Source: an uncultured Alistipes sp. (GTDB lineage Bacteria; Bacteroidota; Bacteroidia; Bacteroidales; Rikenellaceae). Taken from it: a stretch of DNA of 9,162 nucleotides. Numbering within the stretch: the stretch's first letter is position 1; each line of letters opens with the position of its first letter. Where the stretch lies: assembly GCA_947174575.1 (NCBI GenBank), contig CAMWJM010000036.1, forward strand, positions 1-9,162, written 5' to 3'. The position numbers and the translations under genes were made by a program. Below are positions 1 through 6,395 of this stretch, in pieces. The notes under the pieces are model-generated. The model did not search any database and was not told the DNA's origin. It was given only the letters and a program-made list of their open reading frames with translations.

Positions 1-22
1 ATTTTTTTTCAGTTCCCACTCC

Positions 23-106
23 CTAGTTTTTGTCCTTTTCTATTTTCTCCATCACTGCGTTCAAGACCTTGAGCTTGTCCGCGTTCACTTGTGCTTTTTC
101 TGCCAT
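23..106 (-). pseudogene. recA: RecA N-terminal fragment, interrupted after codon 25
   Basis: The reading frame starts at the ATG at 106-104 and encodes 27 residues before a TAG at 25-23. Residues 1-25 look like the start of RecA: MAEKAQVNADKLK, then VLNAVMEKIEKD, matching the N-terminal helix that in E. coli RecA ends in GQIEKQ just before FGKGSIM. The expected FGKGS segment is missing. After the GAC at 34-32 the sequence encodes Lys-Asn-stop, and no frame of bases 1-31 resumes RecA. It sits 24 bases behind the BCP gene on the same strand, an order I remember from other Bacteroidales, so this is probably the native recA locus. The break could be an insertion (mobile element, intron), a rearrangement or an assembly join; only about 31 bases past the junction are visible. 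RecA is the DNA-strand-exchange recombinase and SOS co-protease. Identification is fairly firm; the cause of the break is unknown. Confidence 0.75.
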
Positions 107-130
107 TATCGTACTTTTTTATTTGTTTGT

Positions 131-595
131 CTATTCGGTATACAGATCCAATATCTGGCGATAGTGGTTCTTGGTGTCTACTTTCTCGACGATCTTTTCG
201 ATGCGGCCTTCGGCGTCGATGACGAACGTCGTGCGCAGGATGCCCATGTATTTGCGTCCGTACATCGATTTCTCGGCCCATACGCCGTAGGCTTCGGCCA
301 CCGAGTGGTCGGTGTCGGCCAGCAGCGTGAAGCCCAATTCGTGCTTGGCGCGGAAATTCCGGTGCGACTTCTCGCTGTCGGGACTCACGCCGATGATCCG
401 GAACCCGAGGCGCGCCAACTCGGCCTGGCCGTCGCGCAGGCTCTGCGCTTCGAGCGTGCAGCCCGAGGTGTTGTCCTTCGGATAGAAGTAGAGGATCACG
501 CGCTGACCGCGCAAGTCGTTTAGCGTCAGCGGTCCGCCGTCCTGGGTCGTCGAGCGGAAATCGGGAGCCGGTTGTCCCGGTTGCGGTTTGGCCAT
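131..595 (-). CDS. bcp: Peroxiredoxin, BCP/PrxQ type, apparently 1-Cys
   Basis: This 154-residue protein has the size and layout of a bacterioferritin comigratory protein, a cytoplasmic thiol peroxidase that reduces hydrogen peroxide and organic peroxides. The N-terminus carries the PAPDF motif (residues 9-13). The active site reads PKDNTSGCT, with the peroxidatic Cys46 next to the conserved Thr43. The C-terminal half contains the family sequence RTTFVID. The usual resolving cysteine five residues after the first (E. coli Cys45/Cys50) is Gln51 here, and Cys46 is the only cysteine in the protein. It should therefore work as a 1-Cys enzyme regenerated by an external thiol. The ATG at 595 gives the canonical N-terminus. 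The recA start lies 24 bases downstream, so the two are probably co-transcribed. Confidence 0.93.
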   Translation of the reverse strand: MAKPQPGQPAPDFRSTTQDGGPLTLNDLRGQRVILYFYPKDNTSGCTLEAQSLRDGQAELARLGFRIIGVSPDSEKSHRNFRAKHELGFTLLADTDHSVAEAYGVWAEKSMYGRKYMGILRTTFVIDAEGRIEKIVEKVDTKNHYRQILDLYTE

Positions 596-682
596 GGTTC
601 GGTGCGCAATAAAAACGGGTTTCTGGGCGGCAGATCGCGCGTGCAGGTCGAAAGCCTCGCCGACGGTCTACCCTATTTTCTA

Positions 683-690
683 CAAAGATA
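683..690 (-). promoter_or_regulatory. Candidate -7 box for bcp
   Basis: The minus strand reads TATCTTTG, a perfect match to the Bacteroidetes -7 consensus TAnnTTTG, about 88 bases before the bcp start. No convincing TTG -33 element lies 19-21 bases upstream, so strength is uncertain. It falls in the gap between the zinc-ribbon gene and bcp, in the right direction, and would let bcp be transcribed apart from the gene before it. Confidence 0.45.
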
Positions 691-737
691 GTAAAAATCC
701 TTTTCGGGCGGTGCGTTGTCGGCTACTTTTTCGCTGC

Positions 738-950
738 TCAATCCCATGCGTAGGTCACTTCGATTTGTTCGTTGAACTCTTCCTGCGTGGTGTTGAGTTT
801 CTTGTGGCAGGCCGGGCAGCGGATGGCCGTTTCGGTCTCCACGAAGTCGCCGCAGCCGATGCAGGCCGGCAGGACGCCGTAACCCGGTTGCGGATAGTGG
901 TCGAACCGAGCGCCGCAATGGCGGCATCTGATTTTGTAAGCAGTTCCCAT
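738..950 (-). CDS. Small zinc-ribbon protein with three CxxC pairs
   Basis: This 70-residue cytoplasmic protein has three CxxC knuckles: CRHC at residues 9-12, CIGC at 30-33 and CPAC at 45-48, followed by a short acidic tail ending in TYAWD. Two pairs are enough for one structural zinc; the third pair, perhaps with His11 or His49, may bind a second metal or serve an interface. The frame is open 11 codons further upstream (ATG at 983), but that extension is lysine-rich and overlaps the candidate promoter, so I chose the ATG at 950, where the protein begins MGTAYKIRC. It resembles small uncharacterised zinc-ribbon proteins I recall from Bacteroidales. The function is unknown. No membrane segment or signal peptide is visible. 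A palindromic operator-like site lies upstream. Confidence 0.8.
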   Translation of the reverse strand: MGTAYKIRCRHCGARFDHYPQPGYGVLPACIGCGDFVETETAIRCPACHKKLNTTQEEFNEQIEVTYAWD

Positions 951-980
951 GATCGATTGTTTTTTTTTGGTTTTACGATG

Positions 981-988
981 CAAAGGAA
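981..988 (-). promoter_or_regulatory. Candidate -7 box for the zinc-ribbon gene
   Basis: The minus strand reads TTCCTTTG, one mismatch from TAnnTTTG, 30 bases before the chosen start at 950. The -33 position would fall inside the inverted repeat at 996-1018. This placement supports the ATG at 950 over the upstream ATG at 983, which lies within the box itself. Confidence 0.4.
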
Positions 989-995
989 CGGCGGT

Positions 996-1018
996 TTTGT
1001 GTCAGTTTGTGACACAAA
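996..1018. promoter_or_regulatory. 23-bp inverted repeat, likely operator
   Basis: Two perfect 9-base arms, TTTGTGTCA and TGACACAAA, flank a 5-base spacer. The symmetry and size fit a dimeric helix-turn-helix regulator, broadly like CRP/FNR-family sites, although the core is neither the E. coli CRP nor the FNR consensus. It covers the expected -33 region of the zinc-ribbon promoter, 8 bases upstream of its candidate -7 box, a position suited to repression. No T-run follows the repeat, so it is unlikely to be a terminator for the GNAT gene that ends at 1111. Confidence 0.5.
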
Positions 1019-1110
1019 TTGAGAAAATGCGATTTTTTTGTAAAAACGCCCCTGTTTCCGGGCTGCGGTGCCGCAATAGTCTGCGCTTCCGGGAGCGAAA
1101 CGGCACTGTT

Positions 1111-1962
1111 TCAGAGCTTCCGCACCATTTCGAATTGCCGGCCTTTGAGCGGAATGTTCATTGACCGGAGAAATCGCATGAAGGATGCACAGCCGGTTTC
1201 GGTGTTGATGACTTTGATCGCATCGGCTTCGATGGTTTCGAGGGCGCGGCGAAAGAGCGCCGAGCCGATCCCTTGCCTGCGGAGTCCGGGGGCGACGGCC
1301 AGTTGCGTGATGTCGCCCGACGCAGGTTCGCAGATGCAGTAGCCGAGCAGTTCGTTGTCGCGATAGAGTCCCAGTCCGATCAGGTCTGCGCCGGCCCGGG
1401 CAACCGAATCGCTGTCGTTCTGCCACGAGGGGCGGAAATCGAGGAAATCGGGGTGGCGGAGCAGCGTATCGGGCGTCGCGGGGCGGATCGCATGGGGAAA
1501 GACGGGACATTTTTCCGGAATGCGGATCGCGGATTTCGCTTGTCCGAAGTAGTCGAATTCGCGGGTCGCTTCGAACCCCGTTTTCCGATACACGGCAATG
1601 GCTGCCGGGTTGTGCTGGAGTACTTCCAGGAGATATTGCCGAATGCCTGCCGCCTGCAGATGCGGGATCGAGGCGGTGAAAATCCGCGATGCCAACCCCT
1701 GGCCGCGGTATTCCGGCAGAGTTCCCGTGCCGGTGTCGTAAGCCGTCGGCAGCCCGTCGTGCCGGCCGATGCCGTTGAACGTGAAAGCGGCGATGCGCTC
1801 GCCGTCGAATGCCGCGAACGAGAGTTCGGGAGCGAACCCCCGGCGGCGGAGCATCTTGCGTAGGTCTTCGCGGCCCGGATGGATTTCGTAGTCGGCGAAA
1901 GCTCGCGCAAAGGCTTCGTAGAGCGTATCGAAGTCGGTGTCGGCTAAAGAGCGGATTTCCAT
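1111..1962 (-). CDS. Tandem-domain GNAT N-acetyltransferase
   Basis: The 283-residue protein contains two GNAT folds. The first (about residues 1-145) has the acetyl-CoA-binding motif A, LPEYRGQGLASRIF (82-95), followed by HNPAAIAVYRKTGF (117-130), the usual last part of the fold. The second (about 155-283) has LAVAPGLRRQGIGSALF (221-237), again with the R/Q-x-x-G-x-G/A pyrophosphate loop. Both loops look intact, so both domains could bind acetyl-CoA, although in many tandem GNATs only one is catalytic. The substrate cannot be read from sequence. The start at 1962 gives a normal GNAT beginning (MEIRSLADTDFD) and lies only 11 bases after the stop of the WYL regulator, so the two genes form an operon and the regulator may control the enzyme. 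The open frame continues upstream into the WYL gene but that part is a shadow. Confidence 0.88.
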   Translation of the reverse strand: MEIRSLADTDFDTLYEAFARAFADYEIHPGREDLRKMLRRRGFAPELSFAAFDGERIAAFTFNGIGRHDGLPTAYDTGTGTLPEYRGQGLASRIFTASIPHLQAAGIRQYLLEVLQHNPAAIAVYRKTGFEATREFDYFGQAKSAIRIPEKCPVFPHAIRPATPDTLLRHPDFLDFRPSWQNDSDSVARAGADLIGLGLYRDNELLGYCICEPASGDITQLAVAPGLRRQGIGSALFRRALETIEADAIKVINTETGCASFMRFLRSMNIPLKGRQFEMVRKL

Positions 1963-1973
1963 AGCGAGGTGTT

Positions 1974-2867
1974 TCAAAGTGTGTTTGCTGTCATGTAGCG
2001 GCGGAGATATTCGGTCAGTTCGGGAGTGTCGACGATGCGTATGTCGTCCAGCAACCCCACCGCGAAGCGCCCTACGCCCGCCATGCCGGCGACTTGGGTG
2101 TCCAGGAGCCAGCGGCCGCCGTCGAGCGGCCGGATGTCGCGTTCGGCCAGCGGGTATTCCTCGCACAGCAGGTTGTAGGCCAGCATGCCCAGTTCGAGCC
2201 GCACGCGGTAGCGGCGTTCGCCGTGCATGCGGAATGCGTCGATGAAGCCCTCGCGGTGCTCGGCCGCATGCTCCCACTCCTCGCCCAGCGTCACCGAGCC
2301 GATGCGCGAGGTCTTGAACAGTTTGTTGCGTCCGTCTTCCGGGTCGTAGCACCACACCTGCACATAGTTGGTCGTGAACGCGAACGGCTCCACCCTGCGG
2401 TCGCGCACCTCGCCTCCGTGGGCCGATTGATAGCCGTGCAGCGTCGCCTGCCGCCCTTGCTCGATCGCTTCGATCAGGCGGCGGATGTTCGGGGCGTTCT
2501 TGCCGCACACCACGGTGTCGGCCAGCGTCTTGCTGTCGTAGACCGAGTAGAGTTTGCGCTTCAGATTTTGTTTCAGGAGGTTCGTGTCGTCGATATTCTC
2601 GATCGCGCTTTTCAGGATTACGGCTTCTTCTTCCGTGAAATGCACCAGCTGCGATATGTCCCGGAAATGGGGCGACTCTTTGTCCAGACGGATGCAGTCG
2701 CCCGTTTTCTTGATCACGAAGCCCGCTTCGCGGAACGTGTCGATGTAGCGATACACCGTGCGACGCGACATTGCGAGCCGCTCGGCCAGCTGGTCGACGT
2801 TGTAGGTCGTATTGGCCGTCAGCAGCTTCATGAGCCGCAGCAGCCGTTCCAATTTGGGTTGATCCAT
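1974..2867 (-). CDS. WYL-domain transcriptional regulator (HTH-WYL)
   Basis: A 297-residue DNA-binding protein. Residues 5-60 form an HTH_11/DeoR-like winged helix (KLERLLRLMKLL, then VDQLAERLAMSRRTVYRYID as the helix-turn-helix). Residues 140-195 form the WYL sensor domain, with RRVEPFAF and VQVWCYDPEDGRNKLF in the positions of the WYL motif, and a C-terminal WCX-like segment follows. WYL proteins often sense nucleotides or other small ligands and can be repressors or activators; the ligand here is unknown. The start at 2867 (MDQPKLERLL) matches the usual short N-terminus. It is followed after 11 bases by the tandem GNAT gene, its probable partner. The candidate -7 box sits 5 bases upstream of the ATG, so the mRNA may have almost no leader. 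Confidence 0.87.
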   Translation of the reverse strand: MDQPKLERLLRLMKLLTANTTYNVDQLAERLAMSRRTVYRYIDTFREAGFVIKKTGDCIRLDKESPHFRDISQLVHFTEEEAVILKSAIENIDDTNLLKQNLKRKLYSVYDSKTLADTVVCGKNAPNIRRLIEAIEQGRQATLHGYQSAHGGEVRDRRVEPFAFTTNYVQVWCYDPEDGRNKLFKTSRIGSVTLGEEWEHAAEHREGFIDAFRMHGERRYRVRLELGMLAYNLLCEEYPLAERDIRPLDGGRWLLDTQVAGMAGVGRFAVGLLDDIRIVDTPELTEYLRRYMTANTL

Positions 2868-2871
2868 AAGG

Positions 2872-2879
2872 CGAAGGTA
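2872..2879 (-). promoter_or_regulatory. Candidate -7 box for the WYL-GNAT operon
   Basis: The minus strand reads TACCTTCG, one mismatch from TAnnTTTG, and ends 5 bases before the ATG at 2867. Transcription would begin at or next to the start codon. No good TTG element lies 19-21 bases upstream; that stretch is occupied by the dnaA terminator hairpin. Confidence 0.4.
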
Positions 2880-2881
2880 CG

Positions 2882-2909
2882 AAAAAACCACGACAGGATG
2901 ATGCCGTGG
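2882..2909 (-). terminator. Rho-independent terminator of dnaA
   Basis: On the minus strand an 8-bp stem, CCACGGCA with TGTCGTGG (one G-U pair), encloses a 6-base loop and is followed directly by six T residues. It begins 29 bases after the dnaA stop codon. It should separate dnaA from the WYL-GNAT operon, whose promoter overlaps the T-run end. Confidence 0.82.
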
Positions 2910-2921
2910 CTTAAAAGTCTT

Positions 2922-2937
2922 CGGAAAGATTTTTCCG
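2922..2937. repeat. Small inverted repeat just after dnaA
   Basis: CGGAAA and TTTCCG flank a 4-base loop immediately beyond the dnaA stop codon. It is too short and lacks a trailing T-run in the dnaA direction to be the main terminator; it may protect the 3' end of the message or be chance. Confidence 0.25.
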
Positions 2938-2938
2938 T

Positions 2939-4348
2939 TTATTGCGCCAGAATTTTCTTTTCGATCTCTTCCACTTGGTGGCGGAACGACTTGTCGGTTT
3001 CCAGCAGGTTGGTCACCGCCTTGCACGAGTGGAGCACCGTGGCGTGGTTGCGGCCGCCGATCGACGCGCCGATGGTCGTCAGCGGCGCTTTGGTGTGCTG
3101 CTTGGCCAGATACATGGCGATCTGCCGCGCCTGCGCTATTTCGCGGGTACGCTCCGTGGAGTTGAAGCGCGCGAAATCCAGCCCGAAGTGCTTGCATACC
3201 ACTTCGATGATATGATCGATCGTGATCTCCTTCTGGTAGAGCTTCACATAGACTTTCAGAATCTCCTTGGCCAGCGACGGCGTGATCTTGCGCCCCAGGA
3301 ACGAGGCGTTGGCCACCAGCGACGAGAGGGCACCCTCGATTTCGCGCACGTTGGCCGAGATGTTGTCGGCCAGGTAGGCCGCCACTTCGTCCGAGATCTG
3401 CGCGCCCAGACGCTGCGCCTTGGCGTGGATGATCTTCAACTTGGTTTCGTAGTCGGGCGCGTCCAGCCGCGTCGAAAGCCCCCACTTGAAGCGCGTGAGC
3501 AGTCGCTGTTCGATGTCTTTCAGCTCCACGGGCGGCTTGTCCGAGGTCAGCACCAGTTGCTTGCCGGCCAGCTGCAGGTGGTTGAAGATGTTGAAGAACG
3601 CGTTCTGCGTACCCGTCTTGCCCGTCAGCTCCTGAATGTCGTCGATGATCAGCACGTCGATCATCTGGTAGAAATGGATGAAGTCGGGGATTTCACCGTT
3701 CTTGTACGCCGTCTGGAACTGCGCCTGGAACTTGTTCATCGAGACATAGAGCACCTGCAGCTCGGGGTGGCGCTGGCGCACCTCGTGACCGATCGACTGC
3801 ACGATGTGGGTCTTTCCCAGGCCCGAATCTCCATATATATATAAGGGGTTGAACGGTGTGTTGCCCGGATCGACCGCCACGGCCATGCCCGCCGAGCGGG
3901 CCAGACGGTTGCATTCGCCCTCGATGAACGTACCGAACGTCAGATTCGGATTCAACTGCGGATCGATAATGATCTTTTTGAGACCCGGAATGACGAAAGG
4001 ATTCTTTATATTTGCGGTGTCGGTCTGGGTGTTGAACCGCGAAATAGCCGTCGTGTCGGCGTCGGCCGCCACGCTCACGGGCGCCGTGGCCCGGGGTACG
4101 GCATAGTGCAGCCGCGTCTGCTGGCCGTAGAGCTGCGAGATGATGGGTTTCAGAAACGGGATGTAGTTCTTCTCGATCTGGTGGACGTAGCTCTCGTTGG
4201 GTACCCGCAGACGCAGCGTCGTGCCGTCGAATTCGAGCGGTACGATGGGTTGGAACCACTTCCGGAACTCCTCGGCGGAAGTCTGGGCCTTGATGCGGTC
4301 CAGGCAGTTCTGCCACATATCGCTATATGTCTGCGAGTTGGTTAACAT
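2939..4348 (-). CDS. dnaA: Chromosomal replication initiator protein DnaA
   Basis: This 469-residue protein has all four DnaA domains. Domain I (about 1-80) includes WQNCLDRI and FRKWFQPI, used for self-association and helicase loading. A short variable linker (about 85-125) follows. The AAA+ ATPase domain starts near NPNLTFGTF (133-141), with Walker A GDSGLGKT (173-180), Walker B VLIIDD (232-237), sensor I LTSDKPP (267-273), an arginine-rich box near RLLTRF (282-287) and sensor II NVREIEGAL (333-341). Domain IV has the helix RTREIAQARQIAMYLAKQ (400-417) and the DnaA signature GGRNHATVLHSCK (431-443), which binds DnaA boxes. The length is normal for Bacteroidales. The ATG at 4348 gives the expected N-terminus. 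It melts the origin to begin replication. A DnaA box in its own leader and a promoter upstream suggest negative autoregulation. Confidence 0.98.
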   Translation of the reverse strand: MLTNSQTYSDMWQNCLDRIKAQTSAEEFRKWFQPIVPLEFDGTTLRLRVPNESYVHQIEKNYIPFLKPIISQLYGQQTRLHYAVPRATAPVSVAADADTTAISRFNTQTDTANIKNPFVIPGLKKIIIDPQLNPNLTFGTFIEGECNRLARSAGMAVAVDPGNTPFNPLYIYGDSGLGKTHIVQSIGHEVRQRHPELQVLYVSMNKFQAQFQTAYKNGEIPDFIHFYQMIDVLIIDDIQELTGKTGTQNAFFNIFNHLQLAGKQLVLTSDKPPVELKDIEQRLLTRFKWGLSTRLDAPDYETKLKIIHAKAQRLGAQISDEVAAYLADNISANVREIEGALSSLVANASFLGRKITPSLAKEILKVYVKLYQKEITIDHIIEVVCKHFGLDFARFNSTERTREIAQARQIAMYLAKQHTKAPLTTIGASIGGRNHATVLHSCKAVTNLLETDKSFRHQVEEIEKKILAQ

Positions 4349-4382
4349 GACAAGGGTTGCACTGTTTTTGATGCGACAAAGT

Positions 4383-4391
4383 TGTGAATAA
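4383..4391 (-). promoter_or_regulatory. DnaA box upstream of dnaA
   Basis: The minus strand reads TTATTCACA, a full match to the DnaA-box consensus TTATNCACA. It lies 35 bases before the dnaA start, between the candidate promoter and the gene. I found no second good box in the 218-base intergenic region, so autoregulation is more likely than a complete origin here. Confidence 0.6.
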
Positions 4392-4421
4392 ATTCGCAGA
4401 AAAAAGATCGAAATTCGGTTG

Positions 4422-4454
4422 CAAATATTCTTTTTTTATATATAGAAAAACAAC
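4422..4454 (-). promoter_or_regulatory. Candidate dnaA promoter
   Basis: On the minus strand GTTG (4454-4451) is followed after 21 bases by AATATTTG (4429-4422), one mismatch from TAnnTTTG. Transcription would start near 4415 and give a leader of about 67 bases that contains the DnaA box. A second, weaker -7-like sequence, CAACTTTG, at 4384-4377 overlaps that box. Confidence 0.5.
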
Positions 4455-4486
4455 GGTTTCCGGTCTCGAAATTTTAACTCGTTGAT

Positions 4487-4518
4487 ATTGAATAATCGAA
4501 TATTATTGCTTATATTTG
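4487..4518 (+). promoter_or_regulatory. Promoter of the phosphohexomutase gene
   Basis: ATTG (4487-4490), a 20-base spacer and TATATTTG (4511-4518) match the Bacteroidetes sigma-ABfr consensus with a perfect -7 element. Transcription should begin near 4525, giving a leader of about 42 bases. The promoter faces away from that of dnaA. Confidence 0.75.
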
Positions 4519-4566
4519 CATATAAAATTTTTAGAGCGGATCGATTTCGAACTATAAATAAAACCA

Positions 4567-6318
4567 ATGAATCTTATGGCAAACGAAGTGGAACAGATGG
4601 TGCTCCGGAAAGCACAGACGTGGCTCGACGGTCACTACGACGAAGCGACCAAAAAGCAGGTCAAGCATTTGATGGACAACGACATGAAGGAGCTGGTCGA
4701 GAGCTTCTACAAGGATCTCGAATTCGGCACGGGCGGCCTGCGCGGCATCATGGGCGTGGGTTCGAACCGCATGAACATCTACACCGTGGGCGCAGCCACG
4801 CAGGGCTTGGCCAACTACCTGCGCCGGAACTTCGCCGGCGAGCGCATCCGCGTGGCGATCGGTCACGACAGCCGCAACAATTCGCGCATGTTCGCCGAGC
4901 ATGTGGCCGACATTTTCGCTTCGAACGATTTCGACGTCTTTCTCTTCGACTCGCTGCGCCCGACGCCCGAGTTGAGCTTCGCCATCCGCGAGCTGAAGTG
5001 CCATTCGGGCGTGGTCGTCACGGCGTCGCACAACCCCAAGGAGTACAACGGCTACAAGGCCTACTGGACGGACGGTTCGCAGGTCACCCCGCCGCACGAC
5101 AAGAACATCATCGAGGAGGTCGCCAAGATCACCGATGTCGACATGATCCTCACGGGCAAGAACCCCGGCAACATCACGATCCTCGACGAGAAGTTCGACG
5201 AAATCTATCTGAATAAGGTACACGAACTCTCGCTCTCGCCCGAGGCCGTGAAGAAGCACCACGACATGAAGATCGTCTACACCCCGCTCCACGGCTCGGG
5301 CGTGCGTCTGGTGCCTGCGTCGCTCAAGAAGTTCGGCTTCACCAACGTGAAGCTCGTGCCCGAACAGGCGATCGTCGACGGCAACTTCCCCACCGTCGAG
5401 TCGCCCAACCCCGAGGAGCGTAAAACCATGTCCAAGGCGATCGACCTCGCTGCCAAGGAGGGTGCCGACCTCGTGTTGGCCACCGACCCCGACTCCGACC
5501 GCATCGGCGTGGCGTTGCGCAACAAGAAGGGCGAATACGTCCTGCTGAACGGCAACCAGACCCTCGTGCTGCTGATGAGTTACCAGCTCACCCGCTGGGC
5601 CGAATTGGGCAAGCTCGACGGCAAGCAGTATGTCGTCAAGACCATCGTCACTTCGCAGATGGCCAATGCCGTGGCCGAGCACTTCGGCGTGAAGTGCTAC
5701 GACTGCCTCACGGGCTTCAAGTACATCGCCAAGATCATCCGCGACAACGAGGGCAAGACCAAGTATATCGGCGGCGGCGAGGAGTCGTTCGGCTATCTGG
5801 CCGGCGACTACGTGCGCGACAAGGACGCCGTGTCGGCCTGCTCGTTGGCGGCCGAGGCTGCGGCGTGGGCCATGGATACCATGGGCCTGACGCTCTACGA
5901 GTGGCTGCAGGAACTTTATGTCAAGTACGGGTTCTACCGCGAGGGCCTCGTTTCGGTCGTCCGCAAGGGCAAGGAGGGCGCCGAGCTGATCCAGAAGATG
6001 ATGGTCGACTTCCGCGCCACCCCGCCCAAGACCATTCTGGGGTCGCCCGTGGTGAAGATCAACGACTTTCTCACCTTGGAGCAGACCGACGTGAAGAGCG
6101 GCGCCAAGACCCCGATCGAGCAGGACAAGAGCAACGTGCTGCAGTGGTTCACCGAGGACGGGACGCTGGTTTCCGTGCGTCCGTCGGGCACCGAGCCGAA
6201 GATCAAGTTCTACTTCGGCGTCAAAGCTCCGCTGGCCTCCGTGGCCGACTTCGACACCGTCCTCGCCCAGCTCGACGCCAAAATTGAGGGCATCAAGAAA
6301 GACCTCAAGCTCGAATAA
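4567..6318 (+). CDS. Phosphoglucomutase/phosphomannomutase (alpha-D-phosphohexomutase)
   Basis: A 583-residue cytoplasmic enzyme that interconverts hexose 1- and 6-phosphates, linking glycolytic sugars to nucleotide-sugar and polysaccharide synthesis. All four signature loops are present in order: the phosphoserine loop TASHNPKEYNG (152-162, catalytic Ser154), the magnesium loop DPDSDR (307-312), the sugar-specificity loop GGGEESFGY (402-410) and the phosphate-binding loop RPSGTEPK (538-545). GTGGLRG (55-60 region) is the usual N-terminal glycine-rich segment. The GEES sugar loop fits PGM-type enzymes, but many members use both glucose and mannose, so specificity stays open. Two start codons are possible (4567 and 4576, MNLMAN); I give the first. 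It has its own promoter and a strong terminator, so it is probably monocistronic. Confidence 0.95.
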   Translation: MNLMANEVEQMVLRKAQTWLDGHYDEATKKQVKHLMDNDMKELVESFYKDLEFGTGGLRGIMGVGSNRMNIYTVGAATQGLANYLRRNFAGERIRVAIGHDSRNNSRMFAEHVADIFASNDFDVFLFDSLRPTPELSFAIRELKCHSGVVVTASHNPKEYNGYKAYWTDGSQVTPPHDKNIIEEVAKITDVDMILTGKNPGNITILDEKFDEIYLNKVHELSLSPEAVKKHHDMKIVYTPLHGSGVRLVPASLKKFGFTNVKLVPEQAIVDGNFPTVESPNPEERKTMSKAIDLAAKEGADLVLATDPDSDRIGVALRNKKGEYVLLNGNQTLVLLMSYQLTRWAELGKLDGKQYVVKTIVTSQMANAVAEHFGVKCYDCLTGFKYIAKIIRDNEGKTKYIGGGEESFGYLAGDYVRDKDAVSACSLAAEAAAWAMDTMGLTLYEWLQELYVKYGFYREGLVSVVRKGKEGAELIQKMMVDFRATPPKTILGSPVVKINDFLTLEQTDVKSGAKTPIEQDKSNVLQWFTEDGTLVSVRPSGTEPKIKFYFGVKAPLASVADFDTVLAQLDAKIEGIKKDLKLE

Positions 6319-6338
6319 TCGCAGCTCGTCTCGCTTTC

Positions 6339-6372
6339 CCGGCACCCGTTTTTCAGCGGGTGCCGGTTTTTT
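6339..6372 (+). terminator. Rho-independent terminator of the phosphohexomutase gene
   Basis: A perfect 10-bp stem (CCGGCACCCG with CGGGTGCCGG) encloses an 8-base loop and is followed by TTTTTT. It starts 20 bases after the stop codon. Confidence 0.92.
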
Positions 6373-6395
6373 CGACCGCCCCACTCCAACCGCTG

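Noticed and set aside
23..106. Programmed -1 frameshift as an explanation for the short RecA frame
   Set aside because: The junction has CAAAAAC, not a full X-XXY-YYZ slippery heptamer, and neither alternative frame restores FGKGS; one gives a chance KLGSGN before a stop.
738..983. Longer version of the zinc-ribbon protein starting at 983
   Set aside because: The 11 extra residues are lysine-rich and the start codon falls in the candidate -7 box; the ATG at 950 gives the natural N-terminus.
1025..1110. Terminator for the GNAT gene
   Set aside because: GTGCCG/CGGCAC and nearby repeats can pair, but the loop is long and no T-run follows the stem, so I cannot support it.
2094..3215. A 373-codon open frame on the plus strand opposite the WYL gene and the end of dnaA
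   Set aside because: It crosses two well-supported genes and a terminator on the other strand and has no recognisable domain.
4007..4014. TATATTTG on the plus strand inside dnaA, a perfect -7 match
   Set aside because: The nearest TTTG is 26 bases upstream, outside the usual 19-21, and no gene starts downstream; probably chance.
4349..4566. Complete replication origin next to dnaA
   Set aside because: Only one DnaA box is visible; a cluster of boxes would be expected. Kept only as a regulatory site.
4552..6384. A 610-codon open frame on the minus strand covering the whole phosphohexomutase gene
   Set aside because: It is an antisense shadow produced by GC-rich codon use; the plus strand carries all four mutase signature loops, while the antisense product is a low-complexity Val/Leu/Asp/His-rich sequence with no recognisable domain.
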